Source: Parapristionchus giblindavisi
Lineage: Eukaryota; Nematoda; Chromadorea; Rhabditida; Diplogasteridae
Length of the DNA: 64,000 bases
Assembly: GCA_943737045.1 (NCBI GenBank)
Contig: CALSFV010000372.1
Span: 1-64,000, forward strand
Direction: 5' to 3'
In this document: positions 38,317 through 49,272 of the stretch, piece after piece
How the letters are laid out: the number at the start of each line of letters is the position of its first letter
Numbering within the stretch: the first letter of the stretch is position 1
The notes under the pieces: model-generated
Told to the model about the DNA's origin: nothing
The model's input: the letters and a program-made list of their open reading frames with translations, nothing else
The model's database searches: none
Program-made: the position numbers and the translations under genes

Positions 38317-41218
38317 TCAAACACTTTCCGTCGATTGTTCTTGTATCGGATTCGGATTCGTCGTCCACCACTGCTGTTGATGGGTTACGGTACCATCACC
38401 ATCACCTTCGTGTAAGTCTACCGTGCTCGGTACGGGTACTCCATGAGGCTGGCTATGGTGGTGCTGTTGTTGTAGATGTGTGGTGTTATGCTTCGGGCCC
38501 TTGTCCATCTCGAAATGCCAGGATTACTGTGGTGTACCGTAACCCCCATGCCAGGGTTGTGCGGAAAATATATTTCGGAAAACATTTTTTCCGGTCTAAA
38601 ATACCGGAAAAAACCGGAAAAATCGGAAAATTTTCTGCAAAACGCATTTTCTTGTGTTTTATATAACAATGTCTTTCGAAAACGATCAAAGCGTGTATAG
38701 AAATAATCGAAAGAGATATGACAGTAACTGAAATGCAATAACAATTGAACGCACATTTTAAGGCTTAGAATCCTAGGAGTTGAATGTTCACGATGAAGAA
38801 CAACAACGCTATATACGTGATTGTTCATCATTATTGGTGCATTAGGTGTTAGAACTATGACCGGTCATATAAAAATGACTAACAAATCGTCAAAATTTGT
38901 TTTTCGATATGTATTTTTTTAGTTTGTACAGCATTTAATTTTTTCCGGTTTTCCGGTATTTTTTCGGAAAATTTTCCGGAAAGGGGTCGGAAAAACCGGA
39001 AAAATTTTCCGCACAACCCTGGCCCCATGCATAGGTGGAATAGGGTAAAAAGGAAAAAGAATACCTGCTGCATGACCTCAGCCATGAAGTCTCCATGGTT
39101 CGCCCGATGGGCAGGTCGACGAGAGGCTTGGAATGCATTGTATCTAGAAAAGATGCTCATTCTTCATCTTCACGATTTATGCTGTTAGCATATGTTCATG
39201 TTCATCTCCGATTCGCCTAATTTATTTATTCATGCTGTACTGTTAAAATTGTAAACGCATAAATTATTTTATATTCAGCGGATTAAAAAAGATGAACCAC
39301 AGATGTAAAAACCAAGTCTGTCTTGACATAGACATGAAACTTGAAAGAAACAGGCAAGAACAATAGAGGAACAGTTGTTTTTGTTGATCACATTTTCATT
39401 GAAACACATACCTGGCAGTCTTCTTCCAGTGGTAATAGTACTCGATAAGCTCACCAAGTGTTCGATCAAGTAACTGAACATATATACTAGTTATTCAATT
39501 AGAATGATTGTTAATTATCGATCGATATTCCTAATAAAGAATAAAGAAAGACTAACATAATGATCATGCACGAGTCTGAAGTTCTTTCCATGTGCCTTCA
39601 TTCCAGCTTCGAATGCATCACACTCTGAATCACTCCACGGCTGCAACAAGTCATCCATCCATCTTTTTAATATTTCGATTACGGTAAATGCAACTGGATT
39701 ACGATAAAAAAGAGCAATAAACACTATATTGTTCTAAATCACTCTAGGCATGACAGCAATAAAATGAAGCAATGCTATCGCAGTCATCAAATCGTAAGTA
39801 ATCATACCGTAATCGGTGGAACCTTGGTGATTCTGCACTCATTCGCCGGTTGGAAGGGGAATGATGCAGTGGCTGCCTCTGTTGAGAATGATGCCGATAG
39901 AAGAGCAAAGAGGGCATCCTCGTCATCGCGAGTCTACAACGAATATCGATTGATATTTATCCATCAAAAGATCAAAGATCAACCTCAATCTTGGATTCAT
40001 CCTTGGGAACTCCGTACTTGCGCGATGCCCAATCATGCAGGAACACATTCAATGTTTTGTTGTCTAAATCTAAAGAGAACATTGATATATGTGATATCTG
40101 TACAACGACCAATCAATAAAAACGTAAAATCAATCAATAAGATAAATGATACAGTACCTTCACGAGGGCTCCAAAGTAGAGTAGCAAAATGACCTTCTTC
40201 AACCTCACCATCAACCATCGATTCGGGAACGGTTGCTTGATACTTTACTGGATCGATTCTAACCTGAAATGATTTTGCTTTGTCAACCAATCAATATTTT
40301 TAATGAATCCATATTATATCCCAAAATGTTTAATTTATAACTCAATGAATTGATCTACCTCTTTCTTTTCATCATCTGGAGGTTTATAATCTCCATCTTC
40401 ATCTACTCCATCATCGGCGAAATAATTATCTCTCGCTAGCTCGAGTGCCTTAAAACAAAATAATGATTGATTATCGATTAGATTTAATCTACCTCTTCAG
40501 TTACTTTCTCATCTTCATCTTGACCACTCGATCCTGCGACCTCGGTGTCTGATTCTTCTAAAATTAAATTATAATTATTTTTTTGCAAACCAATTTCACC
40601 TAATTTTCTATTTTAGAGCGATGCTTGAGCATTGCGGTAAAAAAATGTTTTGCTAAAAATATAACCAGAATAAACCAATAAATGGGCTTACCAGTAACCG
40701 GTGCACCGTATCCATAGCGTCTCCTCAATTCTTCAATATCAATTTCAGCCTCTTCCTCAAATAAGAATCATTGATTTCGTCACTACTTGCCACCCTATTG
40801 GGTGGTAACTAATCATTAGCTAAGTATATAGATAAGTACATTTAGATCATCTAGTTCTTCTTCATCATTCTCCAGCAGAGCTTCCTCCTCATCCAGAGTG
40901 GCTGGAGATAACATATATAATAGAAATAAATGAGAAGATGGTCAAGTAAAATATTGAAACACTTAATTGATATAGTATTTGCAGTAAATTAAGACAAAAC
41001 AATTGCGATAACGTGCATGATAGACTATGATAGAGAGGCTGAGATCAAGTCTCGTGACCCATCTCCATTAAATACTATCGCATCTACAGTATGAATCACA
41101 TTACGAAAATTATTATAAATATACCTTCATCATCTTCTTCGTGCTCGTCTTCAACAAAGTCCTCAACATCCTCGTCTGGTCGCGAAGAATCGGAATTACG
41201 CGACGTCTCGTCTTCCAT
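38317..41218 (-). CDS. mier1: MIER1-like ELM2/SANT chromatin co-repressor
   Basis: Twelve exons: 41218-41125, 40901-40840, 40755-40692, 40557-40493, 40448-40359, 40263-40158, 40069-39984, 39933-39808, 39640-39557, 39473-39412, 39143-39065, 38508-38317; 1110 nt, 369 aa. The N-terminus is strongly acidic (EDFVEDEHEEDDE), as in MIER proteins. RRRYGYGAP matches the conserved ARYGY block. An ELM2-like region follows (VRIDPVKYQATVPES to the NKTLNVFLHDWASRKYG segment), then a SANT domain (PWSDSECDAFEAGMKAHGKN ... LGELIEYYYHWKKTAR). MIER proteins recruit HDAC1/2 through ELM2-SANT in the nucleus. The last exon is His/Gln-rich. Its acceptor, TTTCGAG, lies about 42 bp from a transposon insertion (38551-39022), so the exon-12 boundary is the least certain. 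Confidence 0.88.
38551..39022. mobile_element. hAT-like MITE, 472 bp, in MIER1-like intron
   Basis: Near-perfect inverted ends CCAGGGTTGTGCGGAAAAT and ATTTTCCGCACAACCCTGG. Flanks carry the 7-bp direct repeat ccccatg (38544-38550, 39023-39029). Subterminal TTTCCGGAAAA-like repeats resemble the element at 11616-12297, so the two are probably related. Confidence 0.85.
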
Positions 41219-41692
41219 CAAAAATAAGAGGAAAGGATCAATGAAGATTTGGATATTTTTGAGGGTTTTAGGATAAGTAGATCAGTTGATGAATAAATAT
41301 ATTTTCATCACAGACTATTGAATAACAATAAAATAAATTTAATTTGAGAAAAAACATTAATAACGCCCAAAAATTGAGTGTCGCGCGCAAAAAAGCTTCC
41401 ACAAAAGTGCGAATTGAGTCGACCGCAAGCGCGACATGTAACGCGTCGCGTGTGGAATTATTCTGGTTCATTGGGGCAACCGATTCACGATAGAGCGAAC
41501 TCATATCTGTTTGAATATTTTTCATATAATATTGAAGCTATCAACTATTTTTTATTTTGTGATAATGCAAGGTTGGATATAATCTTCATCGAAATACATC
41601 GGTCACTTTACTATTATTTATCATTCGTGAAAAAAAACGAGGGCTACCGTAATCTCCGCATTGTTTCCATTGTTGTTTCCGTAGTAGTGCAC
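41219..41692. other. Divergent intergenic region
   Basis: Between the MIER1-like start (minus) and the next plus-strand gene. The promoters of both should be here. No motif recognised. Confidence 0.4.
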
Positions 41693-43115
41693 ATGCTTAT
41701 CCTATCAGTTCTTTTGATCTCAAGTGCAATAATATGGATGTCATCCCAGTCTCCTTCATCCCTCTCTCTACTTCTTCACTGCAATCTCTGCTCTGATGGA
41801 TGTCTTCGTCGAGTCCCAAAGGGGGAATCTCTCAGTATTGTTAAGAGTCCACACTCAAAAGATGCCTGCTGTGGGTTAGAGTTGAGCGCACACACCCACA
41901 ACATCCACTCATCATCATCATTGTCGATTTATTGTTTGACCTACCGTACTTTTGCTTATACTACCGTAATCTTTGTTACCGTAACCTTGTTCAGATGTGC
42001 CTATCAAATAGACAGTCGATTAGACTGATAGTTTGGATTAAATATGCGTATCAACGATATCATCTATCACATCTCTTGCTCCTCTTCACATATGTTGCCT
42101 TTCTAGTTCTTTCGGGTAAATGATACTTGAACTTTGATCTCTTCGTATCAGCAAACTTTTTTATTCACGAATACATCATGGAAATTCATTGAGGGAAAAT
42201 TGTCTGTTAGAATTGTACTGATGTTCATATAAATTTCTTAGTAGAAAGACCAGTTTAGCTTTATTTTTTAGCTACGGCATATTTTCTGGTTGAATCTCTT
42301 CAAGCTAAAAATGTTCGAACGAGATATTTATGGAAAATGGAACAAGACCGCAAACAGTATCTTTTTTTTATCAATTTCATTAACCCAAAAATCAATAATC
42401 ATAAATATATTTTGCAGTTTCGTGCGAGATCAATTACTGCCTCACATCTTCAATAATTCTCGATTACTTGTTTACATTCACGAATCTAAATCGACTCCTC
42501 TTATGGAGATTATGAACGAGAGATTAGAGAAATATGAGGTTTGATCTTTGATCGTTGATCTTTGAATTTTGATCTTTCATTATCATTTCAAGCACAATCT
42601 TCAACTTCGACCGCACATGTCGCCATCGACGTGTACTTTCTCTAGTTCTCTTCTATTTGTAAGATCAAAGATTAGAGATCAAAGATCAATTTGCATTTCT
42701 AGGTATTCTCATCAGTGACGACTATGGGAGGTTCAGACTATCCATTGACACCAAGTGGAAGGATACTTTCTATTATAATTTCGATAATAGGTCAACTATA
42801 TTTTTATAAAGATTGTTTATCGATTGGTTCATTAAGGTATCCCATTCACGATCGTCGTTATCAAAGATCTAGCTTTTCTACTCGCAAAGCTTTTCTATTT
42901 TCCATGCATGTGGCTGGGTATGAAATATTTTAATATATTTTTAATTTTTATTTATTTTATATTATTTTATTTTTTTATTCTAAATTGCAATAAATTGTCT
43001 GATTTCAAGAAGATTTCCCAGTCCTCTTTGGGATTTGTCACGCCTCCTACATGATAGAGTGCAAAAAATTGCGCCTACTTCCGCGAATCCCGCTGGGACC
43101 ACAAATGCAATTTGA
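41693..43115 (+). CDS. Membrane protein with K+-channel-like pore segment, model incomplete
   Basis: Four segments look coding. 41693 to about 41930 begins MLILSVLLISSAIIW (a membrane segment) and then a Cys-rich region (CNLCSDGC). It is followed by 42418-42538, 42593-42658, 42703-42917 and 43010-43115 (stop TGA). The last four join in phase. Across the 42658/42703 junction the product reads LLFVFSSVTTMGGSDYPLTP then SGRILSIIISIIGQLYFY. This resembles the pore loop plus following membrane helix of two-pore-domain K+ channels (TTIGFGD..P.T..GRI..I.Y...G), but the selectivity filter TxGYG/TxGFG would be TMGGS. The donor of the first segment is not resolved and only one pore loop is visible, so the gene is incomplete, divergent or not a channel. 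Confidence 0.45.
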
Positions 43116-43227
43116 CCCTCCGCTCCATGTATAAATGTCACTATTTAGAGATACGTTAGAGATAGTCCTTGTCTCTTTATTTCATATACTACTTCTTCTT
43201 TCCCTGACAGTGTGAGAACATTTTACT

Positions 43228-43446
43228 ATGAAGAACATGAAAAATCAAGATGAGATCACGAAATATCAGATACATTTCAATGAACTCTTTTCAGAAGCGT
43301 GTTGGGCAGCATTTCGGTTTTGTACCCTGAGGGGAGAAAGTGAGGATGCTTTGGATTGTACTCTACGAGAAGTAAAAGGAGTTAATAAGAAGAAAAGGGA
43401 CTATCGAGTCGAGCACAGTCAGCGATTATTGTCCATTCCGGTATGA
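43228..43446 (+). CDS. Small hypothetical ORF, 72 aa
   Basis: An open frame MKNMKNQDEITKYQIHFNEL... of mixed, non-repetitive composition, preceded by an acceptor-like CTGACAG and with a donor-like GTATGA at its end. It may be one exon of a longer gene. I do not recognise it. Confidence 0.3.
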   Translation: MKNMKNQDEITKYQIHFNELFSEACWAAFRFCTLRGESEDALDCTLREVKGVNKKKRDYRVEHSQRLLSIPV

Positions 43447-43639
43447 TTATGAGATAAATATAGAGTACATACTAGACGATTTTCGCATAGAAGTACCGTC
43501 AAAACGAAAAAAAGTGAAACATTTGTCAAATAATTTGACAAAATTTGACAAAAGTTCACAAGATTTTGAAAATTTTGAATCATGATATAAGAGGCCTTAG
43601 AATAAGAAACTGGCGTAGAATGAAAAGAACCAGGGTTTC

Positions 43640-45512
43640 AGCCAAATCTGACAACGTCGGATTTGGCACAAGAGGGCTGACAATTTAGACGTTTTCATTG
43701 TTGGCATTTCGTTGAAGCTGCCTGTCTGTCAAATGTGCAAAGTGCTTATTTGGCATGTGAAACGTCAACCAAATTATAAAGCTTCATTATTGGCAATCGG
43801 TAAAATACAGTCGATGGACAAAAATGAACAATGCAATGTTGGCAGAGAGGGTGTGGTCACAGAACTGACAATTGTGATGGTGTCATAATTGGCAGACTAG
43901 GTTACTGGGGCTAAAATTGAGAGGATTGGAAAGATGACAAATTTGCAATCGTCAATGTTGGCAATATTCTCAAAATGCTGTTTTGCCAATATATTCGATG
44001 TCATAATTGGCGTTTTCCGAAAACTTCGAAAGTGCCAATTCGGACATCGTCCAATTTGGCACTAGATGTGAAATTTCGAAATGCCATTTTTGACTCTTTC
44101 ATTATTGGCAGAAAGGCTTAACTCAGAATTCGCCAAATATGACATCGTCAGAAATGGCAGAAATTTCGCGCAGTCGATAACACGAATGCGACAAATCTGA
44201 CGACGTCAGATTTGGCGAATTTGAAAAGTGCCAAAAATGAAGGTGTCAAATTTGGCAAAATAGAAAAGTGCCAAAAATGAAGGTGTCAAATTTGGCAAAA
44301 TTGAAAAGTGTCAATAATGACGACGTCAAAATTGGCAAAATTGAAAAGTGCCAAAAATGAAGGTGTCAAATTTGGCAAAATTGAAAAGTGTCAATAATGA
44401 CGACGTCAAAATTGGCAAAATTGAAAATTGCCAAAAATGACAACGTCAAATTTGGCGAAGTCGTGAATTAGCCAAAAATGACGACGTCATATTTGGGACA
44501 AATATGACGAAGTCAAAGTTGGCGAAGTTGAAAAGTGCCAAAAATGAAGGTGTCAAATTTGGCAAAATAGAAAAGTGCCAAAAATGAAGGTGTCAAATTT
44601 GGCAAAATTGAAAAGTGTCAATAATGATGACGTCAAAATTGGCGAAATTGAAAATTGCCAAAAATGACAACGTCAAATTTGGCGAAGTCGTGAATTAGCC
44701 AAAAATGACGACGTCATATTTGGGACAAATATGACGAAGTCAAAGTTGGCGAAGTTGAAAAGTGCCAAAAATGAAGGTGTCAAATTTGGCAAAATTGAAA
44801 AGTGTCAATAATGATGACGTCAAAATTGGCGAAATTGAAAATTGCCAAAAATGACAACGTCAAATTTGGCGAAGTCGTGAATTAGCCAAAAATGACGACG
44901 TCATATTTGGGACAAATATGACGAAGTCAAAGTTGGCGAAGTTGAAAAGTGCCAAAAATGAAGGTGTCAAATTTGGCAAAATAGAAAAGTGCCAAAAATG
45001 AAGGTGTCAATTTTGGCAAAATTGAAAAGTGTCAATAATGACGACGTCAAAATTGGCAAAATTGAAAATTGCCAAAAATGACAACGTCAAATTTGGCGAA
45101 GTCGTGAATTAGCCAAAAATGACGACGTCATATTTGGGACAAATATGACGAAGTCAAAGTTGGCGAAGTTGAAAAGTGCCAAAAATGAAGGTGTCAAATT
45201 TGGCAAAATAGAAAAGTGCCAAAAATGAAGGTGTCAAATTTGGCAAAATTGAAAAGTGTCAATAATGACGACTTCAAAATTGGCGAAATTGAAAATTGCC
45301 AAAAATGACAACGTCAAATTTGGCGAAGTCGTGAATTTGCCAAAAATGACGACGTCATATTTGGGACAAATATGTCGAAGTCAAAGTTGGCGAAGTTGAA
45401 AATTGCCAAAAATGACGACGTCAAATTTGGCAAAATCGAAAGTGCCAAATCTGACGACGTCAAAATTGGCGAAATTGAAAATTGCCAAAAATGACGAAGT
45501 CAAAATTGGCAA
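43640..45512. repeat. 40-bp satellite array with 227-bp higher-order repeat
   Basis: From about 44190 onward the monomer is 40 bp (GAAAAGTGCCAAAAATGAAG + GTGTCAAATTTGGCAAAATA). Variants carry TGACGACGTCA between GCCAAAAA and TTTGGC, so each monomer is a near-palindrome. A marker segment (GACAAATATGACGAAGTC) recurs at 44497, 44724, 44911, 45138 and, with one change, 45364: spacings 227, 187, 227 and 226. The 187 interval lacks one 40-bp monomer. From 43640 to 44190 older, diverged copies are visible. Confidence 0.95.
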
Positions 45513-45699
45513 CTGTGACTACTATCAATGGTTAAAATCTAAAAGATCACAAATTTGGGTATCGATATTGCACGGGGTTTACGTGAGCAGGAAAAGGTGG
45601 GGAGATGGTAGGGATGAATTGGGAGTATGGACTGATAGAAAATCAATAATAAATGATACAGTAAGACAATATTGACCACGGTAGTAATCGAGTGTGAAG

Positions 45700-45866
45700 T
45701 AGGCTACAGATGGTGCGGAGAAACAAAATATTATACTGTATAATGATGCATTTGAATCGCTTGAGCCAGGGCAGGGAGGGAAATTCAAAGGAGTTCGGCG
45801 ATTAGCGAAAAGTGGAAGTCGTGGAACTGCATGCGCCTGGTTGGCGGCCGTGATGACCCGATTGTC
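45700..45866 (-). CDS. Possible isolated exon
   Basis: A minus-strand segment follows a good acceptor (TTTCAG, exon edge 45866) and reads DNRVITAANQAHAVPRLPLF in one frame. In another frame it reads 21 residues to a stop. Its partner exons are not certain; the nearest candidates are in the palindrome at 51.8-52.9 kb, 6 kb away. Confidence 0.25.
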
Positions 45867-46309
45867 CTGAAACGAAAAAAGTTCGTAAAGATTGATTACT
45901 GCAGCCAATACTGAAATTAATCGATTTTTCAATCAATAAGTACATTGTCCAGATATACCGTGCATTAGCCATTTATATTACATCAATAATACATTCATTG
46001 CCAACACGAACATGATCATTCTAGTTTGTTTGCCATATATATTCCTATCTCCGAGATCATCGATTTTACCGTAATACGTGGGCGGCATTGACTCTAGCGG
46101 CAAGACCCACCCGATTTTCCCGTGTTTATCTTGTTGTTTATCGCAGGGGCCTCTTCTCTCAACGCTCAAGGGACACTTCCTCCCCCTGCATAGTTTCATT
46201 TTCGCGTAAGTCCATCTACTCTTCCGGCCGAGATTGCCTCATATTTTCGTTCCCAGACGAGTACGGGGCTCATTATTAGCTCAGTGGTGAGAGCAGCCTG
46301 ACATAAATA

Positions 46310-46640
46310 TATTTTCAGGATGATAACGCAAAAAAACTAAACACTGTAAGATTGACCAAGGCTGAACTGACGGGTTATGGCTGGACTATTCTGCCCAGCC
46401 CAATGCATTCACCCGACCTTGCCCCTTCCGACTGTCATTTGTTTTCGTTCCACTATCATTTCCTCAGAGGCCTGTACCTCGATAACGTGTCGAGCTTATG
46501 ACGAACATCTTCAAGTCCCAGCCCTTCTCTTTCCGGAATGATGAGTTTTACAAGTTGAGCGATAAATAGCGCAAGACTACCACTGCAGAAATGAAATAAT
46601 TCTAAGAAATTTGCATCAAACTAAGTTCAATTACTGATCA
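46310..46640 (+). mobile_element. Mariner transposase 3' relic
   Basis: Reads AKKLNTVRLTKAELTGYGWT followed by SPMHSPDLAPSDCHLFSFHY, the PHSPDLAPSDYHLF region of mariner transposases that carries the third catalytic Asp. The frame is then lost by a stop and shifts; further family residues (FRNDEFYKLSDK) persist in another frame. Dead fragment. Confidence 0.85.
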
Positions 46641-46836
46641 CACGTGGGCGACCATTGTCGCTGGAAATTATAATCGCGCATGTTGGAGCATTTAAATATA
46701 TGGGAATGGCCTACATAGCGATAATAAGCATGGTCGATTTACAATGCTCGCTTTTGTAAACGAAAGTCGTCGCATATCCGCTGCACGATCCAAAAACTAT
46801 TCATAGGCGGAAATATTCTGATTCTTTTCAAACGAA

Positions 46837-46905
46837 CCGTGGCATAGTGGTAAGCGTGCGGACTCGTCACTTTTTAAACAGGAGTTCGATTCTCCCAACA
46901 TTTTA
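46837..46905 (+). ncRNA. tRNA-like (SINE-type) sequence
   Basis: Contains a box A-like TGGCATAGTGG and a box B-like GAGTTCGATTCTC at normal spacing. The flanks do not pair into an obvious acceptor stem, and the sequence sits in repeat-rich DNA, so a tRNA-derived SINE head is likelier than a working tRNA gene. Confidence 0.45.
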
Positions 46906-47552
46906 TTTTTGCATGGTATTTCAAGCAAGGAAATTGTTATTTCAATGTGATTCAAGCCCAAAAACTCTATTTCTTAATGTTTTCTGCAGCTTTTTTCCAC
47001 TGTCTCATAATGTTTTCAGGGATTGCATGAACGTGTATCATACTCTTGAAAATACTTTCATAACAATCTAGAAAGTTCATGCAACGGTGATACGTTGCGA
47101 AACTATTTTTAAAAATTTTTTTGGGACTATGACTATCATTGTTAGGCTCCAAATTTTCTGATTCGTACAGAAAACATGATCCTAAAAAGGCTTTGTCTGG
47201 AAAATTTTGGTTAGGACAAAAAAAGGTGGTCCGAGGCAAATATCGGGACGGTGGGATTCAAAAATTGCCTTTATTTTGAGTGAACTTTGCCTAAATCATT
47301 TTCCTTTTTGATTGAAATTTGGCTAAATCGGGTGGGTTGTGTGCCAATATCGAGTGGATCCTGTCGCTTGTGGCAATTGTAAAAGATGCATGGTCACGGC
47401 TCTTTTGCGCGCTCCTCTGACATGAGAGTTACAATCTCTACACAATGCCGCCCATCTATGTTTCAGATCTTCGAAATAGTTTCTGACGGGGTATTCCCTC
47501 GTCAATTTCGGCATGCCGAAATATTTCTCGGCATTACGAAACATATTTCGCC

Positions 47553-47713
47553 CATACATGGGCGGGGTACCTGGAGCTAGATTCTACAAGGGGCGAAAAC
47601 ATGGTTAATTTTACAAGGTGCCTTCAGTTTTTTACAAAATTTTCACCTAAACGCAATTTTTTTAGAGAAGAGCTAATTTTACAGGGGGCACTCCCATGTC
47701 GGCGTCATGTATG
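47553..47713. mobile_element. MITE family C copy
   Basis: Starts CATACATGGGCGGGGTACCT and ends GGCGTCATGTATG. The interior has TTAATTTTACA and CTAATTTTACAGGGGGCA motifs. Other copies: 49853-50037 (inverted), 51445-51646, and 54858-55056 (inverted, mirror of the previous one). No clear target duplication. Confidence 0.75.
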
Positions 47714-48113
47714 ATACACACGGTCTGCCGAAAATAAGAGAGACCTTAAATTTTCGGCAAAATGATTCAGGCATCCATATCTCGAAAAGTAGGTTATAAA
47801 GTGGTGATATGACACGTGTGAGAAATGAGAATGGAAGTTCCACTTGAGAGACGAATTATGTGAAAAAGACAGAAGTGAGAAATGAGATAAGAAACGACCG
47901 AATCGGAGAGGGCATAATGTAAGGCATGATCTGAGAAATGCATAATTGAAAATGGAAGACGTGAGAAATGACCTTTGAAAAGAGTGTGGAAAGCGACATT
48001 TGGGAAAAATGTCCAGGAAAAAAATTAATTAGAAAAAGATGTTCAGGAAAAAAACTTTTGTGAAATTACCGATGTAAATGAAATTATAGACATTTATCAT
48101 CAACAACAAAAAT

Positions 48114-48363
48114 CTCCGGTATTTTTTGCTCGCGGGGCACATCGTTCAATCCCGTGGTGTACGCCGTCGGGTACATCATGGATTAGAACCTTTAGACGGG
48201 ATACCCCGCGAGCTGTGGCCTCTAGACGCGGCGTCCCGCGAGGTGGAAGACGGCGTGCCCCGTGGGGCGTGAGGCACACCGTCCCTTCCACACCGTGGTG
48301 CTCTTCGCGGTTTGCTCCGCGAGATTTGGCCTCTCAACGGTGTGCCCGCAAAAAATACCGGAG
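48114..48363. mobile_element. Small element related to the 6.1-kb insertion, 250 bp
   Basis: Inverted ends CTCCGGTATTTTTTGC and GCAAAAAATACCGGAG, then GCGGGGCAC-type GC-rich motifs. Flanks share AT on both sides (2-bp duplication). The termini resemble those at 55929 and 62044 (CTCTGGTAATTT...CGCGGGGCAC), so this is probably a short non-autonomous relative. Confidence 0.7.
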
Positions 48364-48433
48364 ATCTTAAACAAAAACAAACAAAACTTGTTTCCCGTTG
48401 AGGTATTTCCATGTTGTAAATTTCAGGATTAGG

Positions 48434-49272
48434 CGTTTCGGCAGTATGACAGTCTGGAACTGCCGTTGTGGAACGAGGACGTTTTGGAACCGGACGAATA
48501 GGAACGATGACGAATTAGAACGGGACATATTAGAACTAGACATTCTGGAACTCTCCCGTTTTGGAACTACCCCATTTTGGAACTCGGTCGTTTTGGAACC
48601 GGGACATTTTGGAATTCGGCCGTTTTGGAACCGGGACATTTTGGAACTCGGACGTTTTGGAGCCGGGACATTTTGGAACTCGGCCGTTTTGGAACCGTGA
48701 CATTTTGGAACTCGGCCGTTTTGGAACCGTGACATTTTGGAACTCGGCCGTTTTTGAACTACTCCATTTTGGAACTCGAACGTTTTGGAACCGGGACATT
48801 CATACATTGCCATACCCTCGCAGTGCGAGGATTGACCCACTATATAAGGCCCATTTTAGGCCACTTGATAAAAAAATGAAGCTAAAAATGACGATTTTTA
48901 AGCAAAAATGACGAATTTTGTGAATCAACCCACCCTATTTCGAGAAATGGCCCACTATATAAAAGTAAACGGCGAGGGTACCGAAAATGTATGGGGACAT
49001 TTTGGAACTCTGCCGTTTTGGAACTCAGCCGTTTTGGAACCGGGACATTTTGGAACTTGGACGTTTAGGAACTCTGCCTTTTTAGAACTGGGCCGTTTTG
49101 GAACCGGGACATTTTGGAACTCGACCGTTTTGGAACTGGGACATTTTGGAACTCGGCCGTTTTGGAACCGGGACATTTTGGAACTCGGACGTTTTGGAAC
49201 CGGGACATTTTGGAACTCGGCCGTTTTGGAACCGGGACATTTAGGAACTCAACCGTTTTGGAACCAGGACAT
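48434..49272. repeat. 16-bp minisatellite, left array
   Basis: Tandem 16-bp units alternating TTTTGGAACTCGGCCG and TTTTGGAACCGGGACA. Because 16 is not a multiple of 3, three units make a 16-codon period that stays open in several frames on both strands, giving spurious ORFs. Interrupted by a family D MITE at 48801-48993. An inverted array is at 50082-50560. Confidence 0.95.
48801..48993. mobile_element. MITE family D inside the minisatellite
   Basis: Ends CATACATTGCCATACCCTCG and GTACCGAAAATGTATG, duplication gggacatt at 48793-48800 and 48994-49001. The minisatellite resumes directly after it, so the array is older than the insertion. Confidence 0.92.

Noticed and set aside
41378..42028. Single 217-codon exon reading through 42028
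   Set aside because: The first part precedes any likely start and the last part runs through TACCGTA motifs that elsewhere mark introns; only the middle (from 41693) looks coding.
46837..46905. Functional tRNA gene
   Set aside because: Box A and box B are present but I could not form a credible acceptor stem, and the sequence sits in repeats; called tRNA-like only.
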